Of a DNA stretch of 64,000 nt, positions 17,441 to 26,046 are shown piece after piece. The stretch spans positions 1-64,000 of the forward strand of contig NZ_JAOCQE010000010.1 in the NCBI RefSeq assembly GCF_025290915.1. The letters are read 5' to 3'. This stretch comes from Streptomyces sp. 15-116A. GTDB taxonomy: Bacteria > Actinomycetota > Actinomycetes > Streptomycetales > Streptomycetaceae. Within the stretch, counting starts at the first letter, position 1, and each line of letters begins with the position of its first letter. The translations under genes were made by a program, and so were the position numbers. The notes under the pieces were generated by a model, which was given only the letters and a program-made list of their open reading frames with translations, ran no database searches and had not been told where the DNA came from.

Positions 17441-18724
17441 GTGCCCGCACTTGTGCTGCTCGGTGCTCAGTGGGGTGACGAAGGCAAGGGAAAGGCGACG
17501 GACCTGCTCGGCGGATCCGTCGATTATGTGGTGCGCTACCAGGGCGGCAACAACGCCGGCCACACGGTGGTCGTGGGCGATCAGAAGTACGCCCTGCACC
17601 TGCTCCCTTCCGGAATCCTGTCCCCCGGCTGCACGCCGGTCATCGGCAACGGCGTCGTCGTCGACCCGTCGGTCCTGTTCTCCGAGCTGAGCGGGCTGAA
17701 CGAGCGCGGCGTCGACACGTCCAAGCTCCTGATCAGCGGCAACGCGCACATCATCACGCCGTACAACGTGACGGTGGACAAGGTGACCGAGCGCTTCCTC
17801 GGCAAGCGCAAGATCGGCACCACCGGGCGCGGCATCGGCCCGACCTACGCCGACAAGATCAACCGCGTCGGCATCCGCGTCCAGGACCTGTACGACGAGT
17901 CGATCCTGACGCAGAAGGTCGAGGCGGCCCTCGACGTCAAGAACCAGATCCTCACCAAGCTCTACAACCGCCGCGCGATCGCCGTGGACCAGGTGGTCGA
18001 GGAGCTGCTGGGCTACGCGGACAAGCTCGCGCCGTACGTCGCCGACACCGTGCTGATCCTGAACCAGGCGCTGGAGCAGGACAAGGTGGTCCTCTTCGAG
18101 GGCGGCCAGGGCACGCTGCTGGACATCGACCACGGCACGTACCCCTTCGTCACCTCCTCCAACCCGACCGCGGGCGGCGCCTGCACGGGCGCGGGCGTGG
18201 GCCCGACGAAGATCAGCCGGGTCATCGGCATCCTGAAGGCGTACACCACCCGTGTCGGCGCCGGCCCGTTCCCGACGGAGCTGTTCGACGAGGACGGCGA
18301 GGCGCTGCGCCGCATCGGCGGCGAGCGGGGCGTCACCACCGGCCGTGACCGCCGCTGCGGCTGGTTCGACGCGGTCATCGCCCGCTACGCGACCCGCGTG
18401 AACGGCCTGACCGACTTCTTCCTCACCAAGCTCGACGTCCTCACCGGCTGGGAGCAGATCCCGGTCTGCGTCGCCTACGAGATCGACGGCAAGCGCGTCG
18501 AGGAACTGCCCTACTCGCAGACCGACTTCCACCACGCGAAGCCCGTCTACGAGATGCTGCCGGGCTGGTCGGAGGACATCTCGAAGGCCAAGTCGTTCTC
18601 CGACCTCCCGAAGAACGCCCAGGCCTACGTCAAGGCCCTGGAGGAGATGTCCGGCGCCCCGATCTCCGCGATCGGCGTGGGCCCGGGCCGCGACGAGACG
18701 ATCGAGATCAACTCGTTCCTGTGA
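17441..18724 (+). CDS. purA: Adenylosuccinate synthetase
   Basis: A 427-residue enzyme of full length that joins aspartate to IMP using GTP, the first committed step of AMP synthesis. The N-terminus [12 protein letters not shown] contains the GTP loop and catalytic aspartate. [10 protein letters not shown] holds the catalytic histidine. [31 protein letters not shown] and the C-terminal [10 protein letters not shown] are all conserved. The GTG start is preceded by GGAAGGGG with 9-base spacing. It appears monocistronic, with a terminator after the stop. Confidence 0.98.
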   Translation: MPALVLLGAQWGDEGKGKATDLLGGSVDYVVRYQGGNNAGHTVVVGDQKYALHLLPSGILSPGCTPVIGNGVVVDPSVLFSELSGLNERGVDTSKLLISGNAHIITPYNVTVDKVTERFLGKRKIGTTGRGIGPTYADKINRVGIRVQDLYDESILTQKVEAALDVKNQILTKLYNRRAIAVDQVVEELLGYADKLAPYVADTVLILNQALEQDKVVLFEGGQGTLLDIDHGTYPFVTSSNPTAGGACTGAGVGPTKISRVIGILKAYTTRVGAGPFPTELFDEDGEALRRIGGERGVTTGRDRRCGWFDAVIARYATRVNGLTDFFLTKLDVLTGWEQIPVCVAYEIDGKRVEELPYSQTDFHHAKPVYEMLPGWSEDISKAKSFSDLPKNAQAYVKALEEMSGAPISAIGVGPGRDETIEINSFL

Positions 18725-18754
18725 GTTCTCCTCCCGGGGACCTGAAGATCTGAT

Positions 18755-18790
18755 GGGGCGGCCGGTGCGGTGAATCCGGCCGGCCGTCCC
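18755..18790 (+). terminator. Hairpin terminator after purA
   Basis: GGGGCGGCCGG (18755-18765) pairs with CCGGCCGTCCC (18780-18790) across a 14-base loop, with one G-T pair. It lies 31 bases after the purA stop. Confidence 0.65.
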
Positions 18791-18903
18791 GCTCGGGAGG
18801 GTGACCACTGCGTCCGTCGTGGAGGAAGCGGGATGCTGGAGCCACGAGCCTGACCCCCGTCGCCGACTGGTACCCCCGTTGCGTCGATGGGGGTGGCAGC
18901 TTG

Positions 18904-19178
18904 ATGGGCGGGACGCCGAACGCGCGGGTCCAGGTGAACCGCGTACCCAGAAAGCCCGTCCGCCGCCAGGACGACCGGACCATCGCCATCGACCTCTGGC
19001 TGTGCCGGGACGGAGTCTTCGACTCGGATGCGGCGCTGCACCTCGCCTCCGCGGAGGCCCCCCGTGCTGCACGCCCAGCTCTGCTACGCCCTCGACGACG
19101 ACACTGCCGCCCTCATCGTGGAGAGCAAGCGGCCCGCATGCCGCAACGGGGTGTCCACCCGTCGCAGGAACCTGTAAG
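18904..19178 (+). pseudogene. Frameshifted small gene of unknown function
   Basis: The stretch 18725-19365 has no intact gene. From the ATG at 18904 one frame reads QDDRTIAIDLWLCRDGVFDS and DAALHLASAEA. The continuation VLHAQLCYALDDDTAALIVE, ending at TAA 19176-19178, is in the next frame. Removing one C from the six-C run at 19058-19063 restores a single protein of about 91 residues. The composite looks like small Streptomyces mobile-element proteins with the pattern WLC-DG and LHAQLCYAL. The base could be a real mutation or a sequencing slip. Nothing else is evident in 19179-19365. Confidence 0.55.
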
Positions 19179-19365
19179 CCAGGCCCGTAGGGACCGAACC
19201 CGGCTGCTTGCCCGCGGTCGCCGTTCGGCCGCTGGCCGAAACCCGTGCGTCAACCTCCCCCCGGCGTACGGGTTTCTGGGCGTGTGTCGCCCCAGTGGTC
19301 ACCATGCGTTCCTTACGGATCACCGTCCCGGGCCCGTGGCCGCCCGCGGCCACGCGGGATGACCG

Positions 19366-20382
19366 TCAATCAGAAGCGGTGTTGTGTGAGCGGGCCATGC
19401 CGGTCGTAGGCGGCGGGACACAGGGGTTCGGTGCAGGTGGTGGGGGAGGTGCGACCTCAGGAGGTGCCAGGCGCTGGGGGCGTTGGTTGCGGGCGATGCA
19501 GATGATGATCGCGGCGTAGAGCAGGGCGGCTGTCATATCCGCCAGGGCCAGTTGCCAGGGTGCGTCCGCTGCGGTGTCGTCGGAGGACAGCCCGCCGACT
19601 GTGGCGGCGGATACGCCGAAAGCGAGCAGGTTGTTCAGGGCGTGCAAGGCGATGGCGGCTTCCAGGCCGCCTGTGCGGAGGGTCAGCCATCCCGCCACGA
19701 GGCCGAAGACCAGCAGATCGAGAAAGCCCCAGGTGGTGCCCCAGCCGTGGGCGGTGGCAAACAGTGCGGCCTGGGGGAGCACTACGAGCCACCGGGAGCG
19801 CAGGAAGGCCCCGACCGCTTGGGTGAGCCAGCCCCGGAAGAGGTACTCCTCGGCAGCGGCCTGCACTGGGACGAAGACGGCCAGGACGGCGAGAGACGTA
19901 AGGAAGGGTGACAAGCCGACCCATGCCGCGGAGTCCTCGGAGGCCGAACCGTCGCCCGGCAGGAAGAGGGAGGTTGACGTGAGCAGGGCCACCGGGGCGA
20001 GAGCGGCCAGCAGGCACCGGGCCAGCCAGCCCTTCCGCAGCCGTCCAGTGACCGACGACAGTGTGCCGGCGGGCCGCCGCTCGGTGGACCGTACGGCCAG
20101 CAGGATGAAGGGCAGGGCAACGGCGATGTACGTCAGGTCCAGTGCCGTATTGCGCAGCGGCCCTAAGTCCACGCCACCGTCGGGGAGTTCCGGGTATCCG
20201 GCTGCCGTCCCCAGCGCGTAGGAGAAGAGGTAGAGCATGAGCACGGTCACGAGCCAGCTCAGCAGGAACAGCACAGCGCCGAGCAGCGGCCGCCACCAGC
20301 GGTGACGACCGGTGCGCCGGCCCATGCGGTGATAGGCGAAGCCGGCGGGATCCGGGGATGCAGTGGTCATGATCGGCAGCAT
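19366..20382 (-). CDS. CPBP-family intramembrane metalloprotease (CAAX-protease-like)
   Basis: A 338-residue multi-pass membrane protein. The first catalytic motif is EEYLFRGWL, the second is FATAHGWGTTWGFLDLLVFG, and HALNNL provides the third conserved histidine-asparagine pair. These are the residues of the Abi/CPBP family, related to CAAX processing proteases and sometimes linked to bacteriocin immunity. The C-terminal tail is proline-rich. The first ATG (20382) and one four codons later (20370) are both possible; neither has a clear ribosome site. Confidence 0.88.
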   Translation of the reverse strand: MLPIMTTASPDPAGFAYHRMGRRTGRHRWWRPLLGAVLFLLSWLVTVLMLYLFSYALGTAAGYPELPDGGVDLGPLRNTALDLTYIAVALPFILLAVRSTERRPAGTLSSVTGRLRKGWLARCLLAALAPVALLTSTSLFLPGDGSASEDSAAWVGLSPFLTSLAVLAVFVPVQAAAEEYLFRGWLTQAVGAFLRSRWLVVLPQAALFATAHGWGTTWGFLDLLVFGLVAGWLTLRTGGLEAAIALHALNNLLAFGVSAATVGGLSSDDTAADAPWQLALADMTAALLYAAIIICIARNQRPQRLAPPEVAPPPPPAPNPCVPPPTTGMARSHNTASD

Positions 20383-20901
20383 GGCAACCGCAGGTGGTCG
20401 AAAAATCCGCCCTCAGCAGGAATGCCTGTCAGCCCACGGGCGGATGCCTTGCGTCCTTTCCGGACATCGCTCAGGCGGCTGCCGGGGCCCTATAGGGGTG
20501 CAGACCTGACGGTGTGACGTTTTCGCGGGGGTCGACGCTGTGGTGTGCAGGGGTCGATCCACCTCGGTTCCTGGCGAGTTGAGCGGAACCTGAGGTTTCG
20601 GGGTGGCGGTAGTGGCCAGTCCGGTTTACGCCTTCCCGCGCACGGCTTGCGATAGATCGTCCGCTTCTGTCCGCCGGACTTGCGAAAAACATCCCGTCTG
20701 CGCGTCCTGGATCAACGAAAATTTCAGGGCATATCCGCATCAAGATCTGGAACTCTTGATCAACACGGGGTTAGGTTCTTCACCGCCCCCGGCAGAGAAG
20801 CCCGGGGGTGCGGGCACCGCCACTTCCGACGCACACGGTTTCCAGGCCATGAGTGCACCGGTCGGCAGCGCCCGCACCGTCTTACCCGAAGGACCACGAT
20901 A
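20383..20901. other. Non-coding region with an operator-like palindrome and a GC hairpin
   Basis: No convincing gene is seen. ATCAAGA at 20739-20745 and TCTTGAT at 20754-20760 form a perfect 7-base inverted repeat in an AT-richer patch, a possible operator. CCGCCCCCGG near 20782 pairs with CCGGGGGTGCGG ending near 20811, a stem about 90 bases before the start of the next gene. The hairpin could be a leader attenuator. Confidence 0.4.
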
Positions 20902-21402
20902 GTGAATCGTCGGCATATCCGCATGGGTGCGATTGCCGCTCTGGCCGCTCTCACCCTCGGTGTCACCGGTACCACGGCGGCCCAGGCCACCACCCACCGC
21001 GAGACGGCCGCTGCCGCTTCCGCTTCCGCCGCCCCGGAGTTCGATGCGGCCTTCGAGTTCTCCTCGCCCGAGGCCTGGGCCAGCTACCTCGACACCCCCG
21101 AAGGCAAGGAGCTCCTCAGGGAGGAAGGCCTCACCAAGCAGCAGGTGGTCTCCGCCGCCGGCACTGACGGCTTCGCCGCCAAGGGGTTTCTGGACAAGCT
21201 GAAGAAGAAGGCCTTGAAGAAGGCCTTCAACGCGCTGCCCGACTCCTGGCAGAAGAAGCTGACCGACTGGGCGAAGAAGGGCAAGGGCTACTTCAAGGAG
21301 AAGTGGAACTCCCTCCCGGGCTGGGTGAAGAAGGCGCTGACCCTGGGTGGCGCGATCTCCGTCAAGACCGCCATCGAGTGGCTCATCGACATCACCCTGT
21401 GA
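20902..21402 (+). CDS. Secreted lysine-rich amphipathic protein, bacteriocin-like
   Basis: A 166-residue protein starting at GTG after GAAGGA. A clear Sec signal peptide (MGAIAALAALTLGVTGTTAA, then QA) is followed by an acidic mid-region (FSSPEAWASYLDTPEGKELL). The C-terminal 70 residues are strongly basic: LDKLKKKALKKAFNALPDSW, then KKLTDWAKKGKGYFKEKWNS and a hydrophobic tail. The pattern of K/W/L helices separated by LPDSW and LPGWV looks like a membrane-active peptide released from a pro-region. No family is recognised. A membrane protein gene follows after a strong hairpin. Confidence 0.65.
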   Translation: MNRRHIRMGAIAALAALTLGVTGTTAAQATTHRETAAAASASAAPEFDAAFEFSSPEAWASYLDTPEGKELLREEGLTKQQVVSAAGTDGFAAKGFLDKLKKKALKKAFNALPDSWQKKLTDWAKKGKGYFKEKWNSLPGWVKKALTLGGAISVKTAIEWLIDITL

Positions 21403-21449
21403 TGTACCTGATCTCCTGATGGCGCCCCTCCCCGGGGGCTGGAACACCC

Positions 21450-21491
21450 ATGTGCGCCCCACGGTCTTTCCTCCTGCCGTGGGGCGCACAT
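21450..21491 (+). terminator. Strong hairpin between the secreted protein and membrane protein genes
   Basis: A perfect 15-base-pair stem (ATGTGCGCCCCACGG with its complement) and a 12-base loop. It lies 48 bases after the stop at 21402 and 34 bases before the next ATG. It would uncouple the two genes or allow partial read-through. Confidence 0.8.
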
Positions 21492-21525
21492 CCTTGCCGA
21501 CACCTACCACGCCACGGAGGCCTCC

Positions 21526-21834
21526 ATGACCGAAACCGGTAGCCCTGAGCAGGTACGGGAGTTCAGCCCGGCCCAGTACGTTGCCCCATATCTGCTGCTC
21601 ATCATCGGCAACGCCGGGGTGCAGAACGCGCCCGCCGGCGAACGGCCCGTGCTGTTTTGTCTGTTCACTGCCATCGCCGCGCTTGGTGTTCTGTCCGCCG
21701 TCGTACGCCTGAAGCGCATGTGGAACACGCACCGACGCCGCATCCTGCCCACATGGACCCGCTTCCTCGGGCTGCTTCTCGCGCTGTACGGGCTGTACGT
21801 CGTCTACCGCGTCATCGGGGGCATCACCGGATAG
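21526..21834 (+). CDS. Small membrane protein, possible partner of the lysine-rich secreted protein
   Basis: A 102-residue protein with three likely helices: YVAPYLLLIIGNAGVQ, VLFCLFTAIAALGVLSAVV and FLGLLLALYGLYVVYRVIGG. Between the second and third lies the basic cytoplasmic loop RLKRMWNTHRRR. No family is recognised. Its size, topology and position directly after a secreted cationic protein suggest an immunity function, by inference only. The same secreted/membrane pairing occurs at 10774-12006, though the sequences are not alike. Confidence 0.65.
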   Translation: MTETGSPEQVREFSPAQYVAPYLLLIIGNAGVQNAPAGERPVLFCLFTAIAALGVLSAVVRLKRMWNTHRRRILPTWTRFLGLLLALYGLYVVYRVIGGITG

Positions 21835-21924
21835 ATCGCCCTACCCCTCGCTCGCCGGTCAACCGTCACGGGCATAGCCTGAAACCGTATCCCCGCGTGC
21901 GTCGGCCAGAAGAAGGTGAGTGCG

Positions 21925-22218
21925 ATGCGCGTGATGCTCAAGGCGTCCATGGACACCGAGAAGGCCAACGAGGCCATCAGGAACGGCACGCTGCCGAAAC
22001 TGATCCAGGAATCGGTGGAGCAGATCAAGCCCGAGGCGGCCTATTTCACCTCCGAGCACGGCAAGCGCACGGCCTACCTGGTCTTCGACATGCAGGACAG
22101 CTCGCAGATGCCGGTGATCAGCGAGCCGTTCTTCATGCAGCTCGGGGCGGAGATCACCTACACGCCGGTGATGAACATGGAGGACGTGCAGAAGGGGCTC
22201 GCCCAGCTGGGACGCTGA
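21925..22218 (+). CDS. Conserved small protein of unknown function
   Basis: A 97-residue soluble protein. MRVMLKASMDTEKANEAIRN at the start, AYFTSEHGKRTAYLVFDM in the middle and PFFMQLGAEITYTPVMNMED at the end suggest a single ferredoxin-like alpha/beta domain of the dimeric-barrel sort. I recall close relatives across Streptomyces, all uncharacterised. The ATG at 21925 is preferred over GTG 21916 because AAGGTGAG then serves as ribosome site. It stands alone, with only 3 bases between its stop and the convergent stop at 22222. Confidence 0.75.
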   Translation: MRVMLKASMDTEKANEAIRNGTLPKLIQESVEQIKPEAAYFTSEHGKRTAYLVFDMQDSSQMPVISEPFFMQLGAEITYTPVMNMEDVQKGLAQLGR

Positions 22219-22221
22219 TCC

Positions 22222-22872
22222 TCAGCTGAACACGATCATCGACCCCTGCGCCAGGCTCCGTGTCGCCGCCGCGTGCAGGCCCAGCCAGACGTGGCGTTCG
22301 CGGGCGAAGGGGCTGGGGTCGTACGGGGCGGGGACGGCCGGTTCCTCGAGTTCCGTGGGGCCGCGCGGGGGTTCCGGTGCGGCCGGGGGGTTGGCCGGGT
22401 CGATGCCGAGGGTGGGGGCGACGTACTCCAGTTCCCGCAGGAGGGACTGGGCGGAGCCCAAGGGGCCGCCGCCCGCGAGGAGTTCGTCGCTGGACAGCGG
22501 CGCCGGGAAGTCGACGGGGACGTACGCGCCCGCGTGGTCGTAGTGCCAGACCAGGTGGGACTGCTGGGCCGTCGACTCGAACATCTCCAGCAACTGCTCG
22601 TAGTCGCCGCCGAGTTCGTCCACCGGCGTCACCGGCAGCCCGCACACCTGGAGCAGATACGCGCGCCGCAGGAAGTGCAGTGCGTCGTAGTCGAATCCCG
22701 CGACCGGGGCGACCTCGCCGGACAGGCCCGGCATGTACTGGTACACCGGCACCGGCGGCAGCCCCGCCTCGGCGAGCACGGTGTTGTACTGCGCGAGTTC
22801 CTCGGCGAACGGATTGTCGGGCGTGTGGCACAACACGTCGACGAGCGGTACCAGCCACAGGTCACAGGCCAA
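22222..22872 (-). CDS. Conserved hypothetical protein (Streptomyces-type)
   Basis: A 216-residue soluble, acidic protein. ACDLWLVPLVDVLCHTPDNP begins it. The middle has VPVYQYMPGLSGEVAPVAGF and QQSHLVWHYDHAGAYVPVDF. A proline-rich segment precedes the C-terminal ERHVWLGLHAAATRS. I know no function. A TTG start at 22872 is chosen because GAGGAG lies exactly 6 bases upstream; a GTG at 22893 is also in frame but lacks a ribosome site. It converges on the small conserved gene before it. Confidence 0.65.
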   Translation of the reverse strand: MACDLWLVPLVDVLCHTPDNPFAEELAQYNTVLAEAGLPPVPVYQYMPGLSGEVAPVAGFDYDALHFLRRAYLLQVCGLPVTPVDELGGDYEQLLEMFESTAQQSHLVWHYDHAGAYVPVDFPAPLSSDELLAGGGPLGSAQSLLRELEYVAPTLGIDPANPPAAPEPPRGPTELEEPAVPAPYDPSPFARERHVWLGLHAAATRSLAQGSMIVFS

Positions 22873-22999
22873 AGAGGGCTCCTCACACAGCACGGTGGAC
22901 GAGAGTGGTCAGGGAAGGGTACGGCGTCTTCGTGCAGGTCCCATACCCATACGGACAAAGACGACGCAGCCTCGCTCGTACCCGCCTTCCCGCGACCGC

Positions 23000-23701
23000 T
23001 CACTCACCCGTCAGACGCTCGATCAGCGCGAGCCCGTGCGCGTTGTACGACTCGACGATCGCGCGGGCGGCATCGATGTCACGGCGCGACAGCGCATCGA
23101 CCAGATCGGTGTGTCCGGACCACAGCCGGCCCCGCAGATCGGGCAGCCGCCGCAGCTGCTGCACCACACACACCCAGGTCTGCACCCGCAACCGGTGCAG
23201 GAAATCGCTCAGGTACGGATTGCCGAACAGCGCCCCGAGCTCACGCCAGAACCGCAGGTCGTAGCCGATCAGGACGGTGAGGTCCCCGGCGAGGGCCGCC
23301 CGCTGGGCCTCCTCGCCGCGCCGCCGCACCCCGGCGAGGGCGGCGGCGACCCGCGGCTCGTCCGGCATGAGGTGGGCGAGGCGTCCGTCGGTCAGCGCGT
23401 GGAACATGCCGTCGGTCACCATGCTGCGCGCCTCGATCATGCCGCGGAAGTCGTCCACGGAGTACTCGTGCACGCGGAACCCGCGATGCTGGTCGGCGTC
23501 CAGCAGCCCCTGCGCCGACAGATCGACCAGCGCCTCCCGCACGGGCGTCGCGGACACTCCGTACTGGTCGGCGATCTCCTTGACGGTGAACTCCTGCCCC
23601 GGCTGCAGCCGCCCGGCCAGCACCTCGTCACGGAGCGCGTCGGCGATCTGCTGCCGCAGGGTGCTGCGGGTCACGGCGACGTTGCCGCTGATGCCGGGCA
23701 T
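23000..23701 (-). CDS. GntR-family regulator, FadR subfamily
   Basis: A 233-residue protein. The winged helix is near residues 10-75: LRQQIADALRDEVLAGRLQP, then FTVKEIADQYGVSATPVREA. An FCD effector domain follows, with the metal-site pattern of FadR-type regulators (MVTDGMFHAL; DLRFWRELGALFGNPYLSDF; HTDLVDAL). Such regulators usually respond to organic acids. The upstream gene on the same strand encodes an aminotransferase, a plausible target. A long inverted repeat lies between them. Confidence 0.9.
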   Translation of the reverse strand: MPGISGNVAVTRSTLRQQIADALRDEVLAGRLQPGQEFTVKEIADQYGVSATPVREALVDLSAQGLLDADQHRGFRVHEYSVDDFRGMIEARSMVTDGMFHALTDGRLAHLMPDEPRVAAALAGVRRRGEEAQRAALAGDLTVLIGYDLRFWRELGALFGNPYLSDFLHRLRVQTWVCVVQQLRRLPDLRGRLWSGHTDLVDALSRRDIDAARAIVESYNAHGLALIERLTGE

Positions 23702-23729
23702 GGTCGGGCGTCTCCCTCGTCGCAAAGCC

Positions 23730-23796
23730 GGTGACGTGCTCGTACCGGAGCACACAGGTCCGTTCAGGACCGGGCGGTCCCTACGAGCACGTCACC
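23730..23796. promoter_or_regulatory. Long inverted repeat upstream of the GntR gene
   Basis: GGTGACGTGCTCGTA at 23730-23744 is repeated in perfect inverse at 23782-23796 across 37 bases. Inside the interval, GGTCC and GGACC boxes can pair in two mutually exclusive ways. The structure sits between the aminotransferase stop and the GntR start. It could be a terminator, an operator for the GntR protein, or both. Confidence 0.55.
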
Positions 23797-23865
23797 TTAC
23801 GCGTTCGGGCCCGGCACCCCCACTCATGCGTTCGAGCCGGGCACCCCATGCCCTTACCGGCGCCG

Positions 23866-25230
23866 CTACTCCACGTGCGCGTCCGCCACCGACAGTGCCG
23901 CGTCCAGCACCGCCAGCCCCTCCTTCAGCTCCGCCTCGCTCGCGTTGCACGGCGGCACCGCGTGGGTGCGGTTCATGTTCACGAAGGGCCACAGGCCGCC
24001 CTTCTTCGCGGCGGCGGCGAACGCGGCCATCGGGGCGTTCGCCTCACCGGCCGCGTTGTACGGCACCAGCGGCTCGCGCGTGGCACGGTCGCGCACCAGC
24101 TCCACCGCCCAGAACATGCCGACGCCCCGCACCTCGCCCACGCTCGGGTGCCGCTCGGCCAGCTCACGCAGCCCCGGGCCGAGGACGGTCTCACCGAGGC
24201 GCGCCGCGTTCTCGACGACGCCCTCCTCCTCCATCACGTTGATCGTCGCGACGGCGGCGGCACAGGCCAGCGGGTGCCCGGAGTACGTGAGCCCGCCCGG
24301 GTAGGCCCGCTTGCCGAAGGTCTCGGCGATCTCCCCGGAGATGGCGACCCCGCCCAGCGGCACATAGCCGGAGTTCACACCCTTGGCGAAGGTCATCAGG
24401 TCGGGCACGACGTCGTACAGCTCCGCCGCGAACCACTTGCCGGTCCGCCCGAACCCGGCCATCACCTCGTCCAGGATCAGCACGATCCCGTACGTGTCGC
24501 ACAGCTCCCGCACACCCGCGAGATAACCGGCCGGCGGCACCATGATCCCCGCCGTGCCCGGGATGGTCTCCAGGACGATCGCGGCGATGGTGGCGGGCCC
24601 CTCGAAGACGATCGTGGTCTCCAGGTGCTCCAGCGCCCGCGCGCACTCCTGCTCCTCGGTCTCGGCGTAGAAACGGGAGCGGTACAGGAAGGGCGTCCAG
24701 AAGTGCACGACGCCGTTCGAGGCGCTGTCCGAGGCCCAGCGGCGCGGGTCGCCGGTGAGGTTGATCGCCTGCTGGGTGCCGCCGTGGTACGAGCGGTACG
24801 CGGAGAGCACCTTCGGGCGGCCCGTGTGCAGCCGGGCCATGCGCACCGCGTGCTCGTTGGCGTCGGCGCCGCCGTTGGTGAAGAAGATCTTGTCCAGGTC
24901 GCCCGGGGTCCGCTCGGCTATCAGCCGGGCCGCCTCCGAGCGCGCCTCCACGGCGAACGCGGGCGCGAAGGTGGTCATCTTCGCCGCCTGCTCCTGGATC
25001 GCGGCGACGACCTTCGGGTGCTGGTAGCCGATGTTGGTGTAGACGAGGCCGCTGGTGAAGTCGAGGTAGCGGCGCCCGTCGTAGTCCCAGAAGTACGACC
25101 CCTCCGCTCCGGCGACGGCGAGCGGGTCGATGAGCTCCTGCGCGGACCAGGAGTGGAAGACGTGCGCACGGTCGGCGGCCTTCACGGCGGCCCCGACCTC
25201 GGGGTTCGGCTGAGGGGTCTGAGGGGTCAT
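23866..25230 (-). CDS. Class III (omega) aminotransferase
   Basis: A 454-residue PLP enzyme of the aspartate aminotransferase family, class III. HVFHSWSAQELIDPLAVAG opens it, followed by GRRYLDFTSGLVYTNIGYQH. FFTNGGADANEHAVRMAR contacts phosphate, and LILDEVMAGFGRTGKWFA holds the ring-binding aspartate. TFAKGVNSGYVPLGGV contains the lysine Schiff base. Relatives act on taurine, beta-alanine, GABA or polyamines; the exact amine donor cannot be read here. The ATG at 25230 matches the family N-terminus; the frame continues far upstream. Probable partner of the GntR regulator. Confidence 0.9.
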   Translation of the reverse strand: MTPQTPQPNPEVGAAVKAADRAHVFHSWSAQELIDPLAVAGAEGSYFWDYDGRRYLDFTSGLVYTNIGYQHPKVVAAIQEQAAKMTTFAPAFAVEARSEAARLIAERTPGDLDKIFFTNGGADANEHAVRMARLHTGRPKVLSAYRSYHGGTQQAINLTGDPRRWASDSASNGVVHFWTPFLYRSRFYAETEEQECARALEHLETTIVFEGPATIAAIVLETIPGTAGIMVPPAGYLAGVRELCDTYGIVLILDEVMAGFGRTGKWFAAELYDVVPDLMTFAKGVNSGYVPLGGVAISGEIAETFGKRAYPGGLTYSGHPLACAAAVATINVMEEEGVVENAARLGETVLGPGLRELAERHPSVGEVRGVGMFWAVELVRDRATREPLVPYNAAGEANAPMAAFAAAAKKGGLWPFVNMNRTHAVPPCNASEAELKEGLAVLDAALSVADAHVE

Positions 25231-25355
25231 GCGCCCGAGCGTAGGCGGCGGCCGGGGGGCGGGGACATCGGCGGCCTGTCTGCGGTCGGGAGGTTTCCGC
25301 GACAGGTTGTCGACAGCCGAGGGGGGCCGGGGGCCGGGGCCGCCCATGAAGTCAC

Positions 25356-25392
25356 TTGACAGCAAGCTGTCGTCATGACAGGATTCTGTCAT
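25356..25392 (+). promoter_or_regulatory. Promoter overlapped by two MarR-type operators
   Basis: GACAGC-AA-GCTGTC at 25358-25371 and ATGACAG-GATT-CTGTCAT at 25375-25392 are two perfect inverted repeats with centres 19 bases apart. TTGACA (25356-25361) and CAGGAT (25380-25385) form a promoter with 18-base spacing, so the repeats cover both hexamers. The MarR protein encoded in the same operon (26043) is the obvious candidate to bind here. Confidence 0.7.
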
Positions 25393-25440
25393 CAGGAGGC
25401 GTCGGGAGGCGTCACCCCCACTCACCCCCAGGGAGCGGTC

Positions 25441-26046
25441 ATGGCGACTCGCAAGCCCGTCCACCTCGCCGTCTACGACACCTTCGCCGACTGGGAGACC
25501 GGCCACGCCACCGCACACCTCGTCCAGGCCGGCTACGAGGTCCGCACCGTCGGCCCCACCGCCGACCCCGTGACCAGCATGGGCGGACTCCGCGTCGTCC
25601 CCGACCTCGCGCTCGACGCGCTGCGCCCCGAGGACAGCTCGCTGCTGATCCTCGTCGGCGCCGCCCTGTGGGACGAGGGCGACAGCCTCGCCCCCTTCAC
25701 GCGTGCCGCCCGCGCCTTCCTCGACGCCGGGGTGCCCGTCGCCGCGATCTGCGGCGCCACCGCCGGGCTCGCCCGCGAGGGCCTGCTCGACGACCGGGCG
25801 CACACCAGCGGCTCGCCCTACTACCTCGCCGCGACCGGATACGCGGGCGGCGAGCGGTACGCCGAGACGGACGCCGTCACCGACGACGGGCTGGTCACCG
25901 CCGGGCCGACCGAGCCGGTCGCCTTCGCCCGCGAGATCTTCCGGCTGCTCGACGCCTACGACGAGAAGGCGACCGACGCCTGGTACCGGCTGTTCCACGA
26001 CTCGGACGCGGACGCGTACGCCGAGCTGCAAGAGGCACTGGCGTGA
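25441..26046 (+). CDS. DJ-1/PfpI family protein
   Basis: A 201-residue protein of the DJ-1/ThiJ/PfpI superfamily. The nucleophile elbow is VAAICGATAGLAREGLLDDR, with the reactive cysteine. The first strand HLAVYDTFADWETGHATAHL carries the conserved glutamate position. Members are glyoxalases, proteases, amidases or oxidative-stress proteins. AGGGAG precedes the ATG. It is cotranscribed with, and overlaps by four bases, a MarR regulator, so an electrophile- or oxidant-inducible detoxifying role is a reasonable inference. Confidence 0.9.
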   Translation: MATRKPVHLAVYDTFADWETGHATAHLVQAGYEVRTVGPTADPVTSMGGLRVVPDLALDALRPEDSSLLILVGAALWDEGDSLAPFTRAARAFLDAGVPVAAICGATAGLAREGLLDDRAHTSGSPYYLAATGYAGGERYAETDAVTDDGLVTAGPTEPVAFAREIFRLLDAYDEKATDAWYRLFHDSDADAYAELQEALA

